Shown piece after piece: positions 27,918-37,101 of a stretch of DNA of 64,000 nucleotides. Source of the stretch: an uncultured Lachnospiraceae bacterium. GTDB taxonomy: Bacteria > Bacillota > Clostridia > Lachnospirales > Lachnospiraceae. The position numbers and the translations under genes were made by a program. Below the pieces are notes generated by a model. The model was not told the origin of the DNA and searched no databases. It saw only the letters and a list, made by a program, of their open reading frames with translations. The stretch covers positions 1-64,000 of the forward strand of contig CAJTSB010000002.1 of the NCBI GenBank assembly GCA_910578825.1. The letters are read 5' to 3'. The number at the start of each line of letters is the position of its first letter. The first letter of the stretch is position 1.

Positions 27918-29117
27918 CTAAATACTCTTTATCGCCTCATAATTGCGTCGGCAGTTGTCCTTATCCCATAAATCAAAATATGCCGCATGGCGTTTCAGGT
28001 AGACCTCTTCGTTCTCAAATCCGCTCCCTGCCCGCTCTCTTAACTTTGCAATTATCTCATCCGCATCGTGGACAACCGGTCCGAATCCGTCCTTTTCATA
28101 ATCAAAATCACCGCTGGCGTTATGACTCTGCCGATATTTTTCTGTGTCAAACTGGTAATAGAGCAGCGGTTTTTTCATGTAGGCAAAATCAAGCGCCACA
28201 CTGGAAAAGTCTGTAATCAGATAAGCGGAACTCTTCAACAGCTCCTGTACGTCGTATTGCGGCCAGGAGGCAACGGTAACGCGCGGATGGCTGATCTGAA
28301 ATGCATCCAGGAAACGCTGCATTTCCCGGTGCGGATAAAACACAATCTGTAAATCGTACTTTTCCGCCAGTTCATACAAACCTTCATGATTTAACAACGC
28401 GTTCCAATACCGGAAATATTCTGTCGTCTGAAACTCCTCCAATGCCTTTTCATGGCTTGTGCTTCGAATCTCATTTCTGATATACATCCTCCAGGTCGGC
28501 ATAATCAATATCTGCCCCTGCTTTACCCGAAAATCATGAAGACCGTCCAAGCGGCAGATTCCAAGCTGCTGCACATACCCTTGCGGATAACCGTAATTGT
28601 CATTGACATATTTCCATTCTTTGTATGTGCTGCACACAAATAACCGCATCTTTGTATGCGGGTAATACAGGTAGCTTAAGTCCGCCATAATAATTCCGTG
28701 CTGAAGAAAGACTCTCACATTCTTAAGAATCCCGTACACTTCCAGAACGTAGCAGATGGCCGCATTGGGCTTGCCCATTTTCTGTGAGCTGATATTTTTA
28801 CTTGCCAGAAGGTAGTATATCCAATGCTTTAGACTCCCATAGTGGACGGTCCGACCGAGCTTTGCCACCCGCTCATAGTCCGGGGAATGGCGGTTGATGG
28901 CATATACTGCCTCCTGTTTGGGATGATGCTCCCGCACATATTGAAACAACCAGTAGCCATTGTCCCGCGCCTCGTTCTCCGTATCGCAAATCAGCCACAA
29001 ATCCCTGTGTTTTCCTCTGAGAAAAAGACAGATAAACCACGCAGCCAGAAATTTGAATATATGCAGAAGGTCACTCAGTCTGACCCTTTTTAATTTGCCC
29101 CAAAACGTTTGTTCCAT
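27918..29117 (-). CDS. CDP-glycerol glycerophosphotransferase family (TagF/TagB-like), short form
   Basis: A 399-residue protein consisting of little more than the catalytic GT-B-like part: DLWLICDTENEARDNGYWLF, VFLQHGIIMADLSYL, ILIMPTWRMYI, FYPHREM and LITDFSSVALDFAYMKKPL. The short length resembles TagB-type primases, which add the first glycerol phosphate, more than the longer polymerases; that assignment is tentative. A hydrophobic stretch near residue 25 may help membrane binding. Upstream lies a divergent intergenic region filled by a nested palindrome. Confidence 0.87.
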   Translation of the reverse strand: MEQTFWGKLKRVRLSDLLHIFKFLAAWFICLFLRGKHRDLWLICDTENEARDNGYWLFQYVREHHPKQEAVYAINRHSPDYERVAKLGRTVHYGSLKHWIYYLLASKNISSQKMGKPNAAICYVLEVYGILKNVRVFLQHGIIMADLSYLYYPHTKMRLFVCSTYKEWKYVNDNYGYPQGYVQQLGICRLDGLHDFRVKQGQILIMPTWRMYIRNEIRSTSHEKALEEFQTTEYFRYWNALLNHEGLYELAEKYDLQIVFYPHREMQRFLDAFQISHPRVTVASWPQYDVQELLKSSAYLITDFSSVALDFAYMKKPLLYYQFDTEKYRQSHNASGDFDYEKDGFGPVVHDADEIIAKLRERAGSGFENEEVYLKRHAAYFDLWDKDNCRRNYEAIKSI

Positions 29118-29133
29118 ATTAATTCCTCATTAT

Positions 29134-29327
29134 TTGAGTTTCCCCATTTTTTGATTTCATAGTACCAAAAGGTTTACATCACAATGTGATGTAAACACTT
29201 TGCACATAAAAGCGCTATGGAAAACCAATTTTCCAGACGCTTTTTGTGCAAGATGTCTCTGCTGCCTTTGGCAGCAAGACCTTTTGGTACTATAAATATC
29301 AGTTTCTATAAAAATGAGGAAACTCAA
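29134..29327. repeat. Nested palindromic (MITE-like) element in divergent intergenic region
   Basis: The outer arms (29134-29151 and 29310-29327) pair with one mismatch. Inside, a perfect 15-bp inverted repeat, ATAGTACCAAAAGGT at 29159-29173 and its complement at 29279-29293, bounds a 135-bp core. The core holds three more hairpins: an 11-bp stem with a 3-base loop at 29172-29196, a long imperfect stem from about 29200 to 29251, and GCTGCC-TTT-GGCAGC near 29261-29275. There is no coding potential. Perfect terminal repeats around a short non-coding core fit a miniature inverted-repeat element, but no clear target-site duplication beyond TA is seen. It fills most of the 316 bases between the TagF-like gene and the small membrane protein gene. 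Confidence 0.75.
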
Positions 29328-29341
29328 GTTTTTTAAAAAGA

Positions 29342-29370
29342 TTGTAAAATCATCCTACTTCATTTATAAT
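29342..29370 (+). promoter_or_regulatory. Promoter of the small membrane protein gene / xpt
   Basis: TTGTAA at 29342-29347 and a consensus TATAAT at 29365-29370 with a 17-base spacer, about 64 bases before the ATG at 29434. It lies just outside the palindromic element. Confidence 0.65.
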
Positions 29371-29433
29371 TATAATAATGACGCTGTCATGGATGGTGGA
29401 TTTCACACTTACACATAATCGGAGGTAGGATAT

Positions 29434-29928
29434 ATGTCAGATACGAACAAGAAACCGAAACACGCCTATGTGGAGGCAGGCAGGAAAATCGAAGACGCCT
29501 CTTCTACTGCATGGTCGTTCCTGTTTCTGGCTGTCCTGGGATTTATAGCCCTTATCTATGTCTGGATAAGGGGATTACCGCTGGAAACAACGTTTACAAC
29601 CTTGCTCATCGCATCCATTATATCCCTGCTTGTGATTCTCATCTTTGTTATGATAAGCATTCGTGCCTTCCATGACAGGAAAAAATACATATCGGAAGAA
29701 GCCCGGGAAGACGCGGACGTTAACAGAATCCAACATTGGTTTGAGAATCACTACTCTGCCGACGCGATCTCCCACGGCGTGGATGAGGAAGATATTTCTA
29801 TCGAGGAACTCTATTATCTCCGACTGGAAAATATCAGCCGCCTGCTGGCAGAAGAATTTCCCGAATTGGAAGAATCTTTCTGTGAGTACCTTCAGGAAAA
29901 AATTTATCAGATGTATTTTCCGGAATAA
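29434..29928 (+). CDS. Uncharacterised two-segment membrane protein
   Basis: A 164-residue protein not assigned to a named family. After a hydrophilic N-terminus, two membrane segments (about 27-46 and 55-76) form a hairpin. A cytoplasmic acidic tail of about 85 residues follows, rich in Glu, Tyr and Leu (IEELYYLRLENISRLLAEEF). GGAGGTAGG precedes the ATG by about 5 bases, a strong ribosome site. It lies 44 bases upstream of xpt on the same strand and is probably co-transcribed. No function is proposed. Confidence 0.75.
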   Translation: MSDTNKKPKHAYVEAGRKIEDASSTAWSFLFLAVLGFIALIYVWIRGLPLETTFTTLLIASIISLLVILIFVMISIRAFHDRKKYISEEAREDADVNRIQHWFENHYSADAISHGVDEEDISIEELYYLRLENISRLLAEEFPELEESFCEYLQEKIYQMYFPE

Positions 29929-29972
29929 ATACTTTCGTATCAGACTACTACATAATATTCAGAGGTGAGAAG

Positions 29973-30542
29973 ATGAAATTATTAGAAGCTAAGATTAAAG
30001 AGGATGGAATTGCCGTAAATGAACATATTTTAAAAGTAGACAGCTTTATCAACCACCAGGTTGATCCTATGCTGATGCAGGAAATGGGCAGAGAGATTGC
30101 CGAACATTTCAAGGATAAAGGGATAACAAAGATTGCCACGATTGAAAGTTCCGGCATTGCCCCGGCGCTTATGACGTCGATTGCCATGAATGTCCCGATG
30201 ATTATCCTCAAAAAACAGCCCTCCAAGATCCTGAACCAAGATTTGTATCAGACTGTCGTAACCTCGTTTACCAAAGAGACAAATTATGAGCTGACGCTCT
30301 CCAAAAAATACATCAATGAGAACGACCATGTCCTGATCGTAGACGACTTTCTGGCAAACGGGGAGGCCGCTACAGCAGCCCTCAGGCTGCTGCGCATGTC
30401 CCACGCTACAATTGCAGGATTTGCCGTCCTCATCGAGAAATCATTCCAGCCCGGACACCAGAAACTTACCAGCCAGGGTATTGAAGTTTTTGCTCTGGCA
30501 AAAATTGCTAAAATGGCAGAGAATTATATTGAATTTCTTTAA
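29973..30542 (+). CDS. xpt: Xanthine phosphoribosyltransferase
   Basis: A 189-residue purine salvage enzyme, the usual family length. It converts xanthine and PRPP to XMP in the cytoplasm. MKLLEAKIKEDG at the start and the PRPP-binding block VLIVDDFLANGEAATAAL (about 125-142) are diagnostic, and KKQPSKI and GFAVLIEKSFQPG also fit Xpt. A GAGGTGAG ribosome site lies about 6 bases before the ATG. No purine riboswitch and no xanthine permease gene is present next to it, unlike in Bacillus. Its stop overlaps the convergent polC stop by a few bases. Confidence 0.93.
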   Translation: MKLLEAKIKEDGIAVNEHILKVDSFINHQVDPMLMQEMGREIAEHFKDKGITKIATIESSGIAPALMTSIAMNVPMIILKKQPSKILNQDLYQTVVTSFTKETNYELTLSKKYINENDHVLIVDDFLANGEAATAALRLLRMSHATIAGFAVLIEKSFQPGHQKLTSQGIEVFALAKIAKMAENYIEFL

Positions 30543-33500
30543 TCAAACAGTGACAACTGATTAGACTCCGGCAAATCACCTAAGATTCCAAGATCATCCA
30601 TCAAGTCGATGACGGTCTTGGAAACTTTTGTGCGCTGCCGTAAATCATCTTTCGACAGAAACGGCCCGTCCTTCGCAGCTTCCACAACGGCGTCCGCCGC
30701 CTTATCTCCCAACCCCTCTATGCTGTCTAACGAGGGCATCAGCTTTCCATCAATGATTTGGAACAGATGCGCCTGAGCCTGAAAGATGTCCATCGGCATA
30801 AATTCAAAACCTCTGGCATACATTTCCTGAACAATCTTCATATCTTTTATAGTGTCCTGTTCCTTTTTTGTCAGGGTTTCCTTTCGTTTCTCATAATCCG
30901 CCAGAAAATAATTCAGTTTTTCTTTCCCCTGGCACATCAGCTCATAGCTGAATGACGTCGCGCGAATACTGAAAAATGCGGCATAATAGGCAAGCGGGTA
31001 GAACACCTTGCAGTAAGCAATACGCCACGCCATCATAACATACGCCGCCGCATGTGCCTTCGGGAACATATATTTAATCTTCTTACAGGACCAGATATAC
31101 CAGTCCGGCACATTATGCGCCCTCATCTCCTCTTCCCACTCAGGCTTTAATCCCTTGCCTTTACGCACGCTCTCCATAATCGTAAAACTGAGTTCGCTTT
31201 CCAATCCCATTCCGATTAAATACGTCATAATATCGTCACGCGTACAAATTGCCGTGGAAATGGTCGCCTTTTTCTCCTGAATCAGCGTCTGCGCATTTCC
31301 CAGCCAGACGTCCGTTCCATGGGACAATCCGGAAATACGCACCAAATCAGAAAAAGACTGCGGGTTTGTATCAATCAGCATCTGAATGACGAAATCCGTT
31401 CCAAATTCCGGAATTCCCAGAGACCCAAGCTTACAGCCGCCAATATCCTCCGGCTCAATTCCCAGCGCTTTCGTGCTCTGAAATAGGGACATGACGTCCG
31501 GATCATCCAGGCGGATAGTTCTGGCGTCAATTCCAGTCAAATCTTCCAGCATACGGATCATCGTGGGATCGTCGTGTCCCAGAATATCCAGTTTGAGAAG
31601 GTTATGGTCAATTGAGTGATAGTCAAAATGAGTCGTGACAATATCGGTGCTCATATCGTTTGCCGGGTGCTGAATCGGCGTGAAAGAATGAATTTCCTCT
31701 CCCAGCGGAAGCACGATGATGCCACCCGGATGCTGCCCGGTTGTACGGCGAACGCCTACGCAGCCCTGCACGATCCGATCTATCTCGCAATTCCGTTTGC
31801 GGATGCCGTGTTCTTCGTAATAATTTTTAATATATCCAAATGCCGTCTTATCCGCCAGGGTACCAATGGTTCCGGCACGGAATGTCTGCCCGTAGCCAAA
31901 AATAACCTCGCAGTAAGCGTGAGCCTTACTCTGATATTCACCGGAGAAATTCAAATCAATATCCGGCTCTTTGTTCCCCTTAAACCCGAGAAACGTTTCA
32001 AAGGGGATGTCAAATCCCTCTTTTTCCAGAGGTTTTCCACACTGCGGGCATTGTTTGTCCGGCATATCGCATCCTGCCCGCCCCGCATAGGCTTTGACTT
32101 CTTCTGATTCGAAGTCACTGTAATGACAATGCTTACAGTAATAATGCGGCGACAAAGGATTTACCTCTGTAATTCCGGACATGGTGGCGACAAAGGAGGA
32201 TCCCACGGAACCTCGCGAACCTACCAGATAGCCGTCCTCATTCGATTTCCACACCAGTTTCTGTGCAATAATATACATCACAGCGTATCCATTGGAGATG
32301 ATGGAATTCAATTCACGCTCCAGCCGTTCCTGCACAATTTCCGGCAAATTTTCCCCATAAATCTCATGCGCGCGGTTATAACAGATATCCCTTAACATCT
32401 GATCGGAATTCTCAATCACCGGTGGACATTTGTCCGGCCTTACCGGAGAAATTTTTTCACACATATCCGCAATCCTGCCCGGATTGGTGATGACGATTTC
32501 CTCCGCTTTTTCACTGCCAAGATAGGCAAATTCTTCCAGCATCTCCTCAGTCGTGTGCAAAAACAACGGCGCCTGCTCATCTGCGTCCTTAAATCCCTTG
32601 CCAGCCATGATAATCCGGCGGTACACCTCATCCTCCGGATCCAGGAAATGTACGTCGCAGGTCGCCACGACAGGCTTTTGGAATTCCTCACCCAGCTTTA
32701 CGATTTTTCGGTTGATATTCCGAAGTTCCTCCTCCGAGCCCACCATGGGGCTGTCGGAGCGCAGCATGAACGCATTGTTACCAAGAGGCTGGATTTCCAG
32801 ATAATCGTAGAAACGGACAAGTCTAGCAACTTCCTCCTCTGAGCCGCCGCGCAGAATTGCCTGATACAGTTCCCCCGCCTCGCAGGCGGAGCCGATTAAC
32901 AGTCCTTCCCGATGTTTGAGAAATTCACTTTTGGGAACCTTGGGTCGTCTGTGGAAATACTTCAGGTGCGATTCCGATACCAGGCGATAGAGATTCACAC
33001 GCCCAATCTCATTCATGGCAAGAATTATCGCATGATGGCTCGGAAGTTTGCGGATGTTGTCTACGGAATCATTTCCCAGCGCATTAACCTGCTCTAAATT
33101 TTCAACGTCCAACTCATGCAGCATATCCACGAATTTCACAAAAATTTCTGCGGTACACGCCGCGTCGTCCACGGCGCGATGATGATTTTCCAGCGAAACC
33201 TTTAACGTTTTTGCCACTGTATGCAGCTTAAAATTATTGAGCTGCGGCAATAATACCCGCGCCAGGGCTACCGTGTCAACCACCGTAAATTCACAGGGAA
33301 GATCCTGCCGCTCACAGTTTTTGCTGATAAAGCTCATATCAAAATCCGCATTGTGTGCAACCATAACGGCGCCTTCGCAGAACGCCATAAACTCCGGCAG
33401 GATTTCTTCTATCTTCGGCGCGTCCAGGACCATATCATCGCGGATATGCGTTAATTCTTCTATCTTGAACGGAATCGGCACTTCCGGATTTACGAAACTG

Positions 33501-34975
33501 GAAAAACGCTCCGTAATTTTCCCGCCTGTTACTTTTACCGCCCCGATTTCAATGATTTTATTGTTGAGCGGCGAAAACCCGGTCGTCTCCAAATCAAAGA
33601 CCACATACGTATCAAGCAAACTCTGTCCCTGAACATTTACGACAATATTCTTCAGGTTGTCCACCAGATAAGTTTCGATCCCATAGATAATTTTGAAATC
33701 ATCATCAGGAGATACGGCATGGTTGGCGTCCGGAAACGCCTGCACAACTCCATGGTCTGTAATCGCAATCGCCTTGTGTCCCCAATCCCTGGCACGTTTT
33801 ATGATATCTTTTACATCCGAAACCCCATCCATATCACTCATCTTCGTGTGACAGTGAAGTTCCACACGCTTACGGGGACTGTTGTCTATGCGCACGCTGG
33901 TAAAATCTGCAATCTTCTTCATGATACGAACAGATTTGATGGTTAACTCGCCGTCAAAACTGTCAATTGCCGCAACGCCCTTGATTTTGAGAAATGCACC
34001 CTTTTTTATCTCTTTGGCAAGATCCTCCACTTCCTCATTTTTGACAAACAGTTTTACCATGATGGTATCTGTAAAATCCGTAACGGAGAACATGATAATT
34101 GTCTTTTCATTACGGATTTCCCTCATATCCACACTCAGCACTTTTCCGCGGATGGCGACTTCCCCAATCTCTCCCTCAAGTTCATCAATCCGAACGAGCG
34201 CTTCGTCCTCTTTAAAATCAAACCTTCCATAAATCAAATCCGGGTTGTCCGAACGCTTTTTCTTATGTTCCTGCGACGTCGGCTGCTGATTCTTTGAAGC
34301 TCCGCTCATTGACTGCCTGTTTTCTGGCTGCACCTCTTCTGATATTGCCTGCTCTGAAATCTCCGGCTGCTCTTCGTCCTCCCGTTTTGTTCCTATGGAA
34401 GACCTGGCGATAATCGTATGTACCTCATTCTGAATCCGAATGCTGCTGTCTTTTTTATAGTTCTTCTCTCCAGCCTCCATATATCCGACTTCAATATTCA
34501 CATCCATGCCACAACGCTCACAGATAATCTTCTCCAGAATCTGCACGATCTCCTCAGATTTCTGCCGTGCAATCATAGATTCCTCAAAGATAAGCTGCAT
34601 CTTATGTTCCTCTGGAAACTTCAACTGTGCCGTTTTCAGCAGACTGTATTCCAGATAACTGTATGCCTTAAACTCATCCAGAACACTATCCCGATAGATG
34701 TACATCAGTTTTTTAGGGCTGTATTGTCCGGAAAGTTTGTATTTCTCGATAATCTTTACTGTCAGCTCATTCCGTGGAAAAAGCTGTCTTTTAATGTCTT
34801 CTTCCAGACGAAAAATCCGTTTCTTCTCTATGAGTCTGGAACTCAGAAGATACACTCTGAGATGGTCGCGGTTTCTGTTAGTGGAAACTTTTGTCACCTC
34901 CACATCCGCCATCAGCTTTTCCATCTCCGAGGGGATTTTCAAATCGGGAAATACATCAAAAAACAGCTTACCCAT
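30539..34975 (-). CDS. polC: DNA polymerase III alpha subunit, Gram-positive PolC type
   Basis: A 1478-residue replicative polymerase. In order: an N-terminal region, an OB-fold segment (about 245-330), a PHP domain starting at VELHCHTKMSDMDG (about 375), an inserted DEDD exonuclease beginning YVVFDLETTGFSPLNNK (about 455-620), the PHP remainder, and the polymerase core with DPDIDLNFSGEYQ-type active-site residues (here EPDIDLNFSGEY). C-X2-C motifs (YCKHCHY and CPQCGK) form the zinc finger. It is slightly longer than the Bacillus enzyme (about 1437). It ends the pyrH-to-polC gene run and lies 3 bases after ispG. Confidence 0.97.
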   Translation of the reverse strand: MGKLFFDVFPDLKIPSEMEKLMADVEVTKVSTNRNRDHLRVYLLSSRLIEKKRIFRLEEDIKRQLFPRNELTVKIIEKYKLSGQYSPKKLMYIYRDSVLDEFKAYSYLEYSLLKTAQLKFPEEHKMQLIFEESMIARQKSEEIVQILEKIICERCGMDVNIEVGYMEAGEKNYKKDSSIRIQNEVHTIIARSSIGTKREDEEQPEISEQAISEEVQPENRQSMSGASKNQQPTSQEHKKKRSDNPDLIYGRFDFKEDEALVRIDELEGEIGEVAIRGKVLSVDMREIRNEKTIIMFSVTDFTDTIMVKLFVKNEEVEDLAKEIKKGAFLKIKGVAAIDSFDGELTIKSVRIMKKIADFTSVRIDNSPRKRVELHCHTKMSDMDGVSDVKDIIKRARDWGHKAIAITDHGVVQAFPDANHAVSPDDDFKIIYGIETYLVDNLKNIVVNVQGQSLLDTYVVFDLETTGFSPLNNKIIEIGAVKVTGGKITERFSSFVNPEVPIPFKIEELTHIRDDMVLDAPKIEEILPEFMAFCEGAVMVAHNADFDMSFISKNCERQDLPCEFTVVDTVALARVLLPQLNNFKLHTVAKTLKVSLENHHRAVDDAACTAEIFVKFVDMLHELDVENLEQVNALGNDSVDNIRKLPSHHAIILAMNEIGRVNLYRLVSESHLKYFHRRPKVPKSEFLKHREGLLIGSACEAGELYQAILRGGSEEEVARLVRFYDYLEIQPLGNNAFMLRSDSPMVGSEEELRNINRKIVKLGEEFQKPVVATCDVHFLDPEDEVYRRIIMAGKGFKDADEQAPLFLHTTEEMLEEFAYLGSEKAEEIVITNPGRIADMCEKISPVRPDKCPPVIENSDQMLRDICYNRAHEIYGENLPEIVQERLERELNSIISNGYAVMYIIAQKLVWKSNEDGYLVGSRGSVGSSFVATMSGITEVNPLSPHYYCKHCHYSDFESEEVKAYAGRAGCDMPDKQCPQCGKPLEKEGFDIPFETFLGFKGNKEPDIDLNFSGEYQSKAHAYCEVIFGYGQTFRAGTIGTLADKTAFGYIKNYYEEHGIRKRNCEIDRIVQGCVGVRRTTGQHPGGIIVLPLGEEIHSFTPIQHPANDMSTDIVTTHFDYHSIDHNLLKLDILGHDDPTMIRMLEDLTGIDARTIRLDDPDVMSLFQSTKALGIEPEDIGGCKLGSLGIPEFGTDFVIQMLIDTNPQSFSDLVRISGLSHGTDVWLGNAQTLIQEKKATISTAICTRDDIMTYLIGMGLESELSFTIMESVRKGKGLKPEWEEEMRAHNVPDWYIWSCKKIKYMFPKAHAAAYVMMAWRIAYCKVFYPLAYYAAFFSIRATSFSYELMCQGKEKLNYFLADYEKRKETLTKKEQDTIKDMKIVQEMYARGFEFMPMDIFQAQAHLFQIIDGKLMPSLDSIEGLGDKAADAVVEAAKDGPFLSKDDLRQRTKVSKTVIDLMDDLGILGDLPESNQLSLFD

Positions 34976-34978
34976 ATA

Positions 34979-36046
34979 CTATTCACTCCAATGCAGTAAT
35001 TCATAACGGAGGGCTGGCAAGAGCTCCTCCTCTTTTACCTTTTTATAAATCTCTCCATGCCTGATAATCAGTCCTTCACCGATGCCTCCGGCAATACCGA
35101 TATCTGCCTCTTTGGCCTCTCCAGGTCCATTTACCACGCATCCCATAACCGCCACCTTCAAGTCCAGCGGGATATCCCTTACCATATTTTCCACCTGATT
35201 TGCAAGGCCAATCAAATCAATCTGTGTTCTTCCGCAGGTCGGACAGGAGACTACTTCAATTCCGCCTTTACGAATGCCAAGCGTCCGCAGGATAATCTTT
35301 GCTGATTTAATCTCCTCCAGCGGATCCCCAGTCAGAGACACACGAATCGTATCTCCGATTCCCTGACTTAAAATCAATCCCAGTCCTATGGAAGATTTGA
35401 TATTGCCGCTGATAATCGTCCCTGATTCCGTGATTCCCACATGCAGCGGATAATCGATCTTATCTGCGACTAGCTCATGCGCCCGGACGCACATCATCAC
35501 ATTCGAAGATTTGATGCTGATAACAAGATTGTCGTATCCCATTTTTTCAATAATACGTACCTTATCCAGTGCGCTCTCTACGATTCCCTCCGCCGTCACA
35601 CCCCCGTGTTTCTGCACCAGCTCCTTTTCCAGGGAACCACTGTTGACGCCGACACGGATGGGAATGTTGCGCTCCTTTGCCACGTCAATGACTGCCTGAA
35701 TGCGCTCTTTTGCCCCGATATTTCCGGGATTGATGCGGATTTTGTCTGCACCGTGCTCCATGGCGGCAATCGCCAGCCGGTAATCGAAATGGATATCCGC
35801 CACCAGCGGAATCGTAATGCCCTTTTTTATCTCTGCAATCGCCTCTGCTGCCTCCATGGTGGGCACCGCGCAGCGGATAATCTCACAGCCCGCCGCCGTA
35901 AGCGCCTGAATCTGTGCGATCGTACCCTTAATGTCCTCCGTCCGCGTGTTAGTCATGGACTGAATTAAAATGGGATGGTTCCCACCGATAACGCGATTGC
36001 CAATCTGTACTTCACGCGTCTGTTTTCTAATAATTTGGTTTTTCAT
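34979..36046 (-). CDS. ispG: 4-hydroxy-3-methylbut-2-enyl diphosphate synthase
   Basis: A 355-residue Fe-S enzyme of the MEP isoprenoid pathway that turns MEcPP into HMBPP. The N-terminal TIM-barrel part opens with VQIGNRVIGGNHPILIQSMT. The C-terminal cluster ligands are in VVSCPTCGRTQIDL and VMGCVVNGPGEAKEADIG. Length fits the short bacterial form. It lies between rseP and polC, the place taken by proS in Bacillus. With dxr and uppS in the same run it links isoprenoid synthesis to undecaprenyl phosphate supply. Confidence 0.97.
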   Translation of the reverse strand: MKNQIIRKQTREVQIGNRVIGGNHPILIQSMTNTRTEDIKGTIAQIQALTAAGCEIIRCAVPTMEAAEAIAEIKKGITIPLVADIHFDYRLAIAAMEHGADKIRINPGNIGAKERIQAVIDVAKERNIPIRVGVNSGSLEKELVQKHGGVTAEGIVESALDKVRIIEKMGYDNLVISIKSSNVMMCVRAHELVADKIDYPLHVGITESGTIISGNIKSSIGLGLILSQGIGDTIRVSLTGDPLEEIKSAKIILRTLGIRKGGIEVVSCPTCGRTQIDLIGLANQVENMVRDIPLDLKVAVMGCVVNGPGEAKEADIGIAGGIGEGLIIRHGEIYKKVKEEELLPALRYELLHWSE

Positions 36047-36057
36047 AACAATTTCCT

Positions 36058-37101
36058 TTATATAAGATTCCGTATATCGTTAAACATTACAAATACCATC
36101 AACGCCATCAATGCCACCAATCCAACAAAGTGTACCATACCTTCTTTCTCGGGCGGAATCTTTTTCCTGCGGATTGCCTCAATAATCAGAAATACAAGCC
36201 TTCCGCCATCCAATGCCGGAAGTGGCAAAAGATTCATGATACCTAAGTTGGCTGACAGGAAAATAGAGAAATTAACCATGCTTAAAATTGCAAGCCATGT
36301 TCCTCCTGCTGACTCATTGCTGTCATAAGTATCACCCATAACTTTAACGATCCCCACAGGTCCCGACAGATCCTTCACGCCAACTTTCCCGGTTACCAGC
36401 ATTTTCAGACTTTCTATGGTAGTACCTATCTGATACTTTATTTCATAAAAACTGCTTGCAATCGTCTCAAGAACGGTTCCTTTTTCCCGCCCGGCTTTTC
36501 CATTCATGCCGAACAATTCTCTGCCGCTCTCCTGATCCAGTTTCGGAGACAGCACCGTTTCAAACCGCTCTCCATCGCGTTTATATACAAGCTTGACATC
36601 CTCTCCCGGATGGAATATGGAAAACTGGCTGATTTCACGGAAAAAGTGGGTCCGCGAGCCATTCATGGAGATAATCTCATCTCCCGCCTGAAGTCCTGCC
36701 TCTGCCGCTGGAAACCCTTCTCTGACACTGGTCAATACCGGACGGTCAAATCCCACGCTCGCCATTACAATCAGGGCAAACAACCACGCCATAATAAAAT
36801 TAAATATGGGACCGGCAGCGACCACGCTAATCCGTGCCCAGACAGATTTGCTGTTGAATGATTTCTCATCCTGGCTCTCGCCGTCTTCTCCCTCCATCAT
36901 ACAGGCGCCGCCAAAAGGCAGCAATTTCAGGGAATACTTCGTCTCTCCTCTGGTAACTCCAAACAGAGTCGGCCCAAGGCCCAGGGAAAATTCATTGACC
37001 TTGATGCCATTCGCTTTCGCGAGCGTAAAATGTCCCAGTTCATGAAAGAGAATAATAACGCTGAAAATAATAAGTGCAATAATAATATTCAATCTTACCA
37101 C
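36058..37101 (-). CDS. rseP: Site-2 intramembrane zinc metalloprotease
   Basis: A 347-residue RseP/RasP-type protease. The zinc site HELGH is in the first membrane segment (IILFHELGHFTLAK, about 20). A single PDZ domain spans about 125-195, and NLLPLPALDGGRLVF (the LDG motif) is in the third segment. It cuts membrane-anchored substrates such as anti-sigma factors and signal-peptide remnants. The start is a GTG that overlaps the dxr stop by 7 bases, consistent with coupling. Position between dxr and ispG matches the conserved cell-envelope cluster. Confidence 0.95.
   Translation of the reverse strand: MVRLNIIIALIIFSVIILFHELGHFTLAKANGIKVNEFSLGLGPTLFGVTRGETKYSLKLLPFGGACMMEGEDGESQDEKSFNSKSVWARISVVAAGPIFNFIMAWLFALIVMASVGFDRPVLTSVREGFPAAEAGLQAGDEIISMNGSRTHFFREISQFSIFHPGEDVKLVYKRDGERFETVLSPKLDQESGRELFGMNGKAGREKGTVLETIASSFYEIKYQIGTTIESLKMLVTGKVGVKDLSGPVGIVKVMGDTYDSNESAGGTWLAILSMVNFSIFLSANLGIMNLLPLPALDGGRLVFLIIEAIRRKKIPPEKEGMVHFVGLVALMALMVFVMFNDIRNLI

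Noticed and set aside
29929..29972. Purine riboswitch expected before xpt
   Set aside because: The gap is only 44 bases and has no aptamer-like stems; the upstream region before 29434 shows a plain promoter instead.
31616..32107. Open frames on the plus strand opposite polC and other long genes
   Set aside because: They lack ribosome sites and family motifs, and they lie wholly inside strong genes on the other strand; they are shadows.
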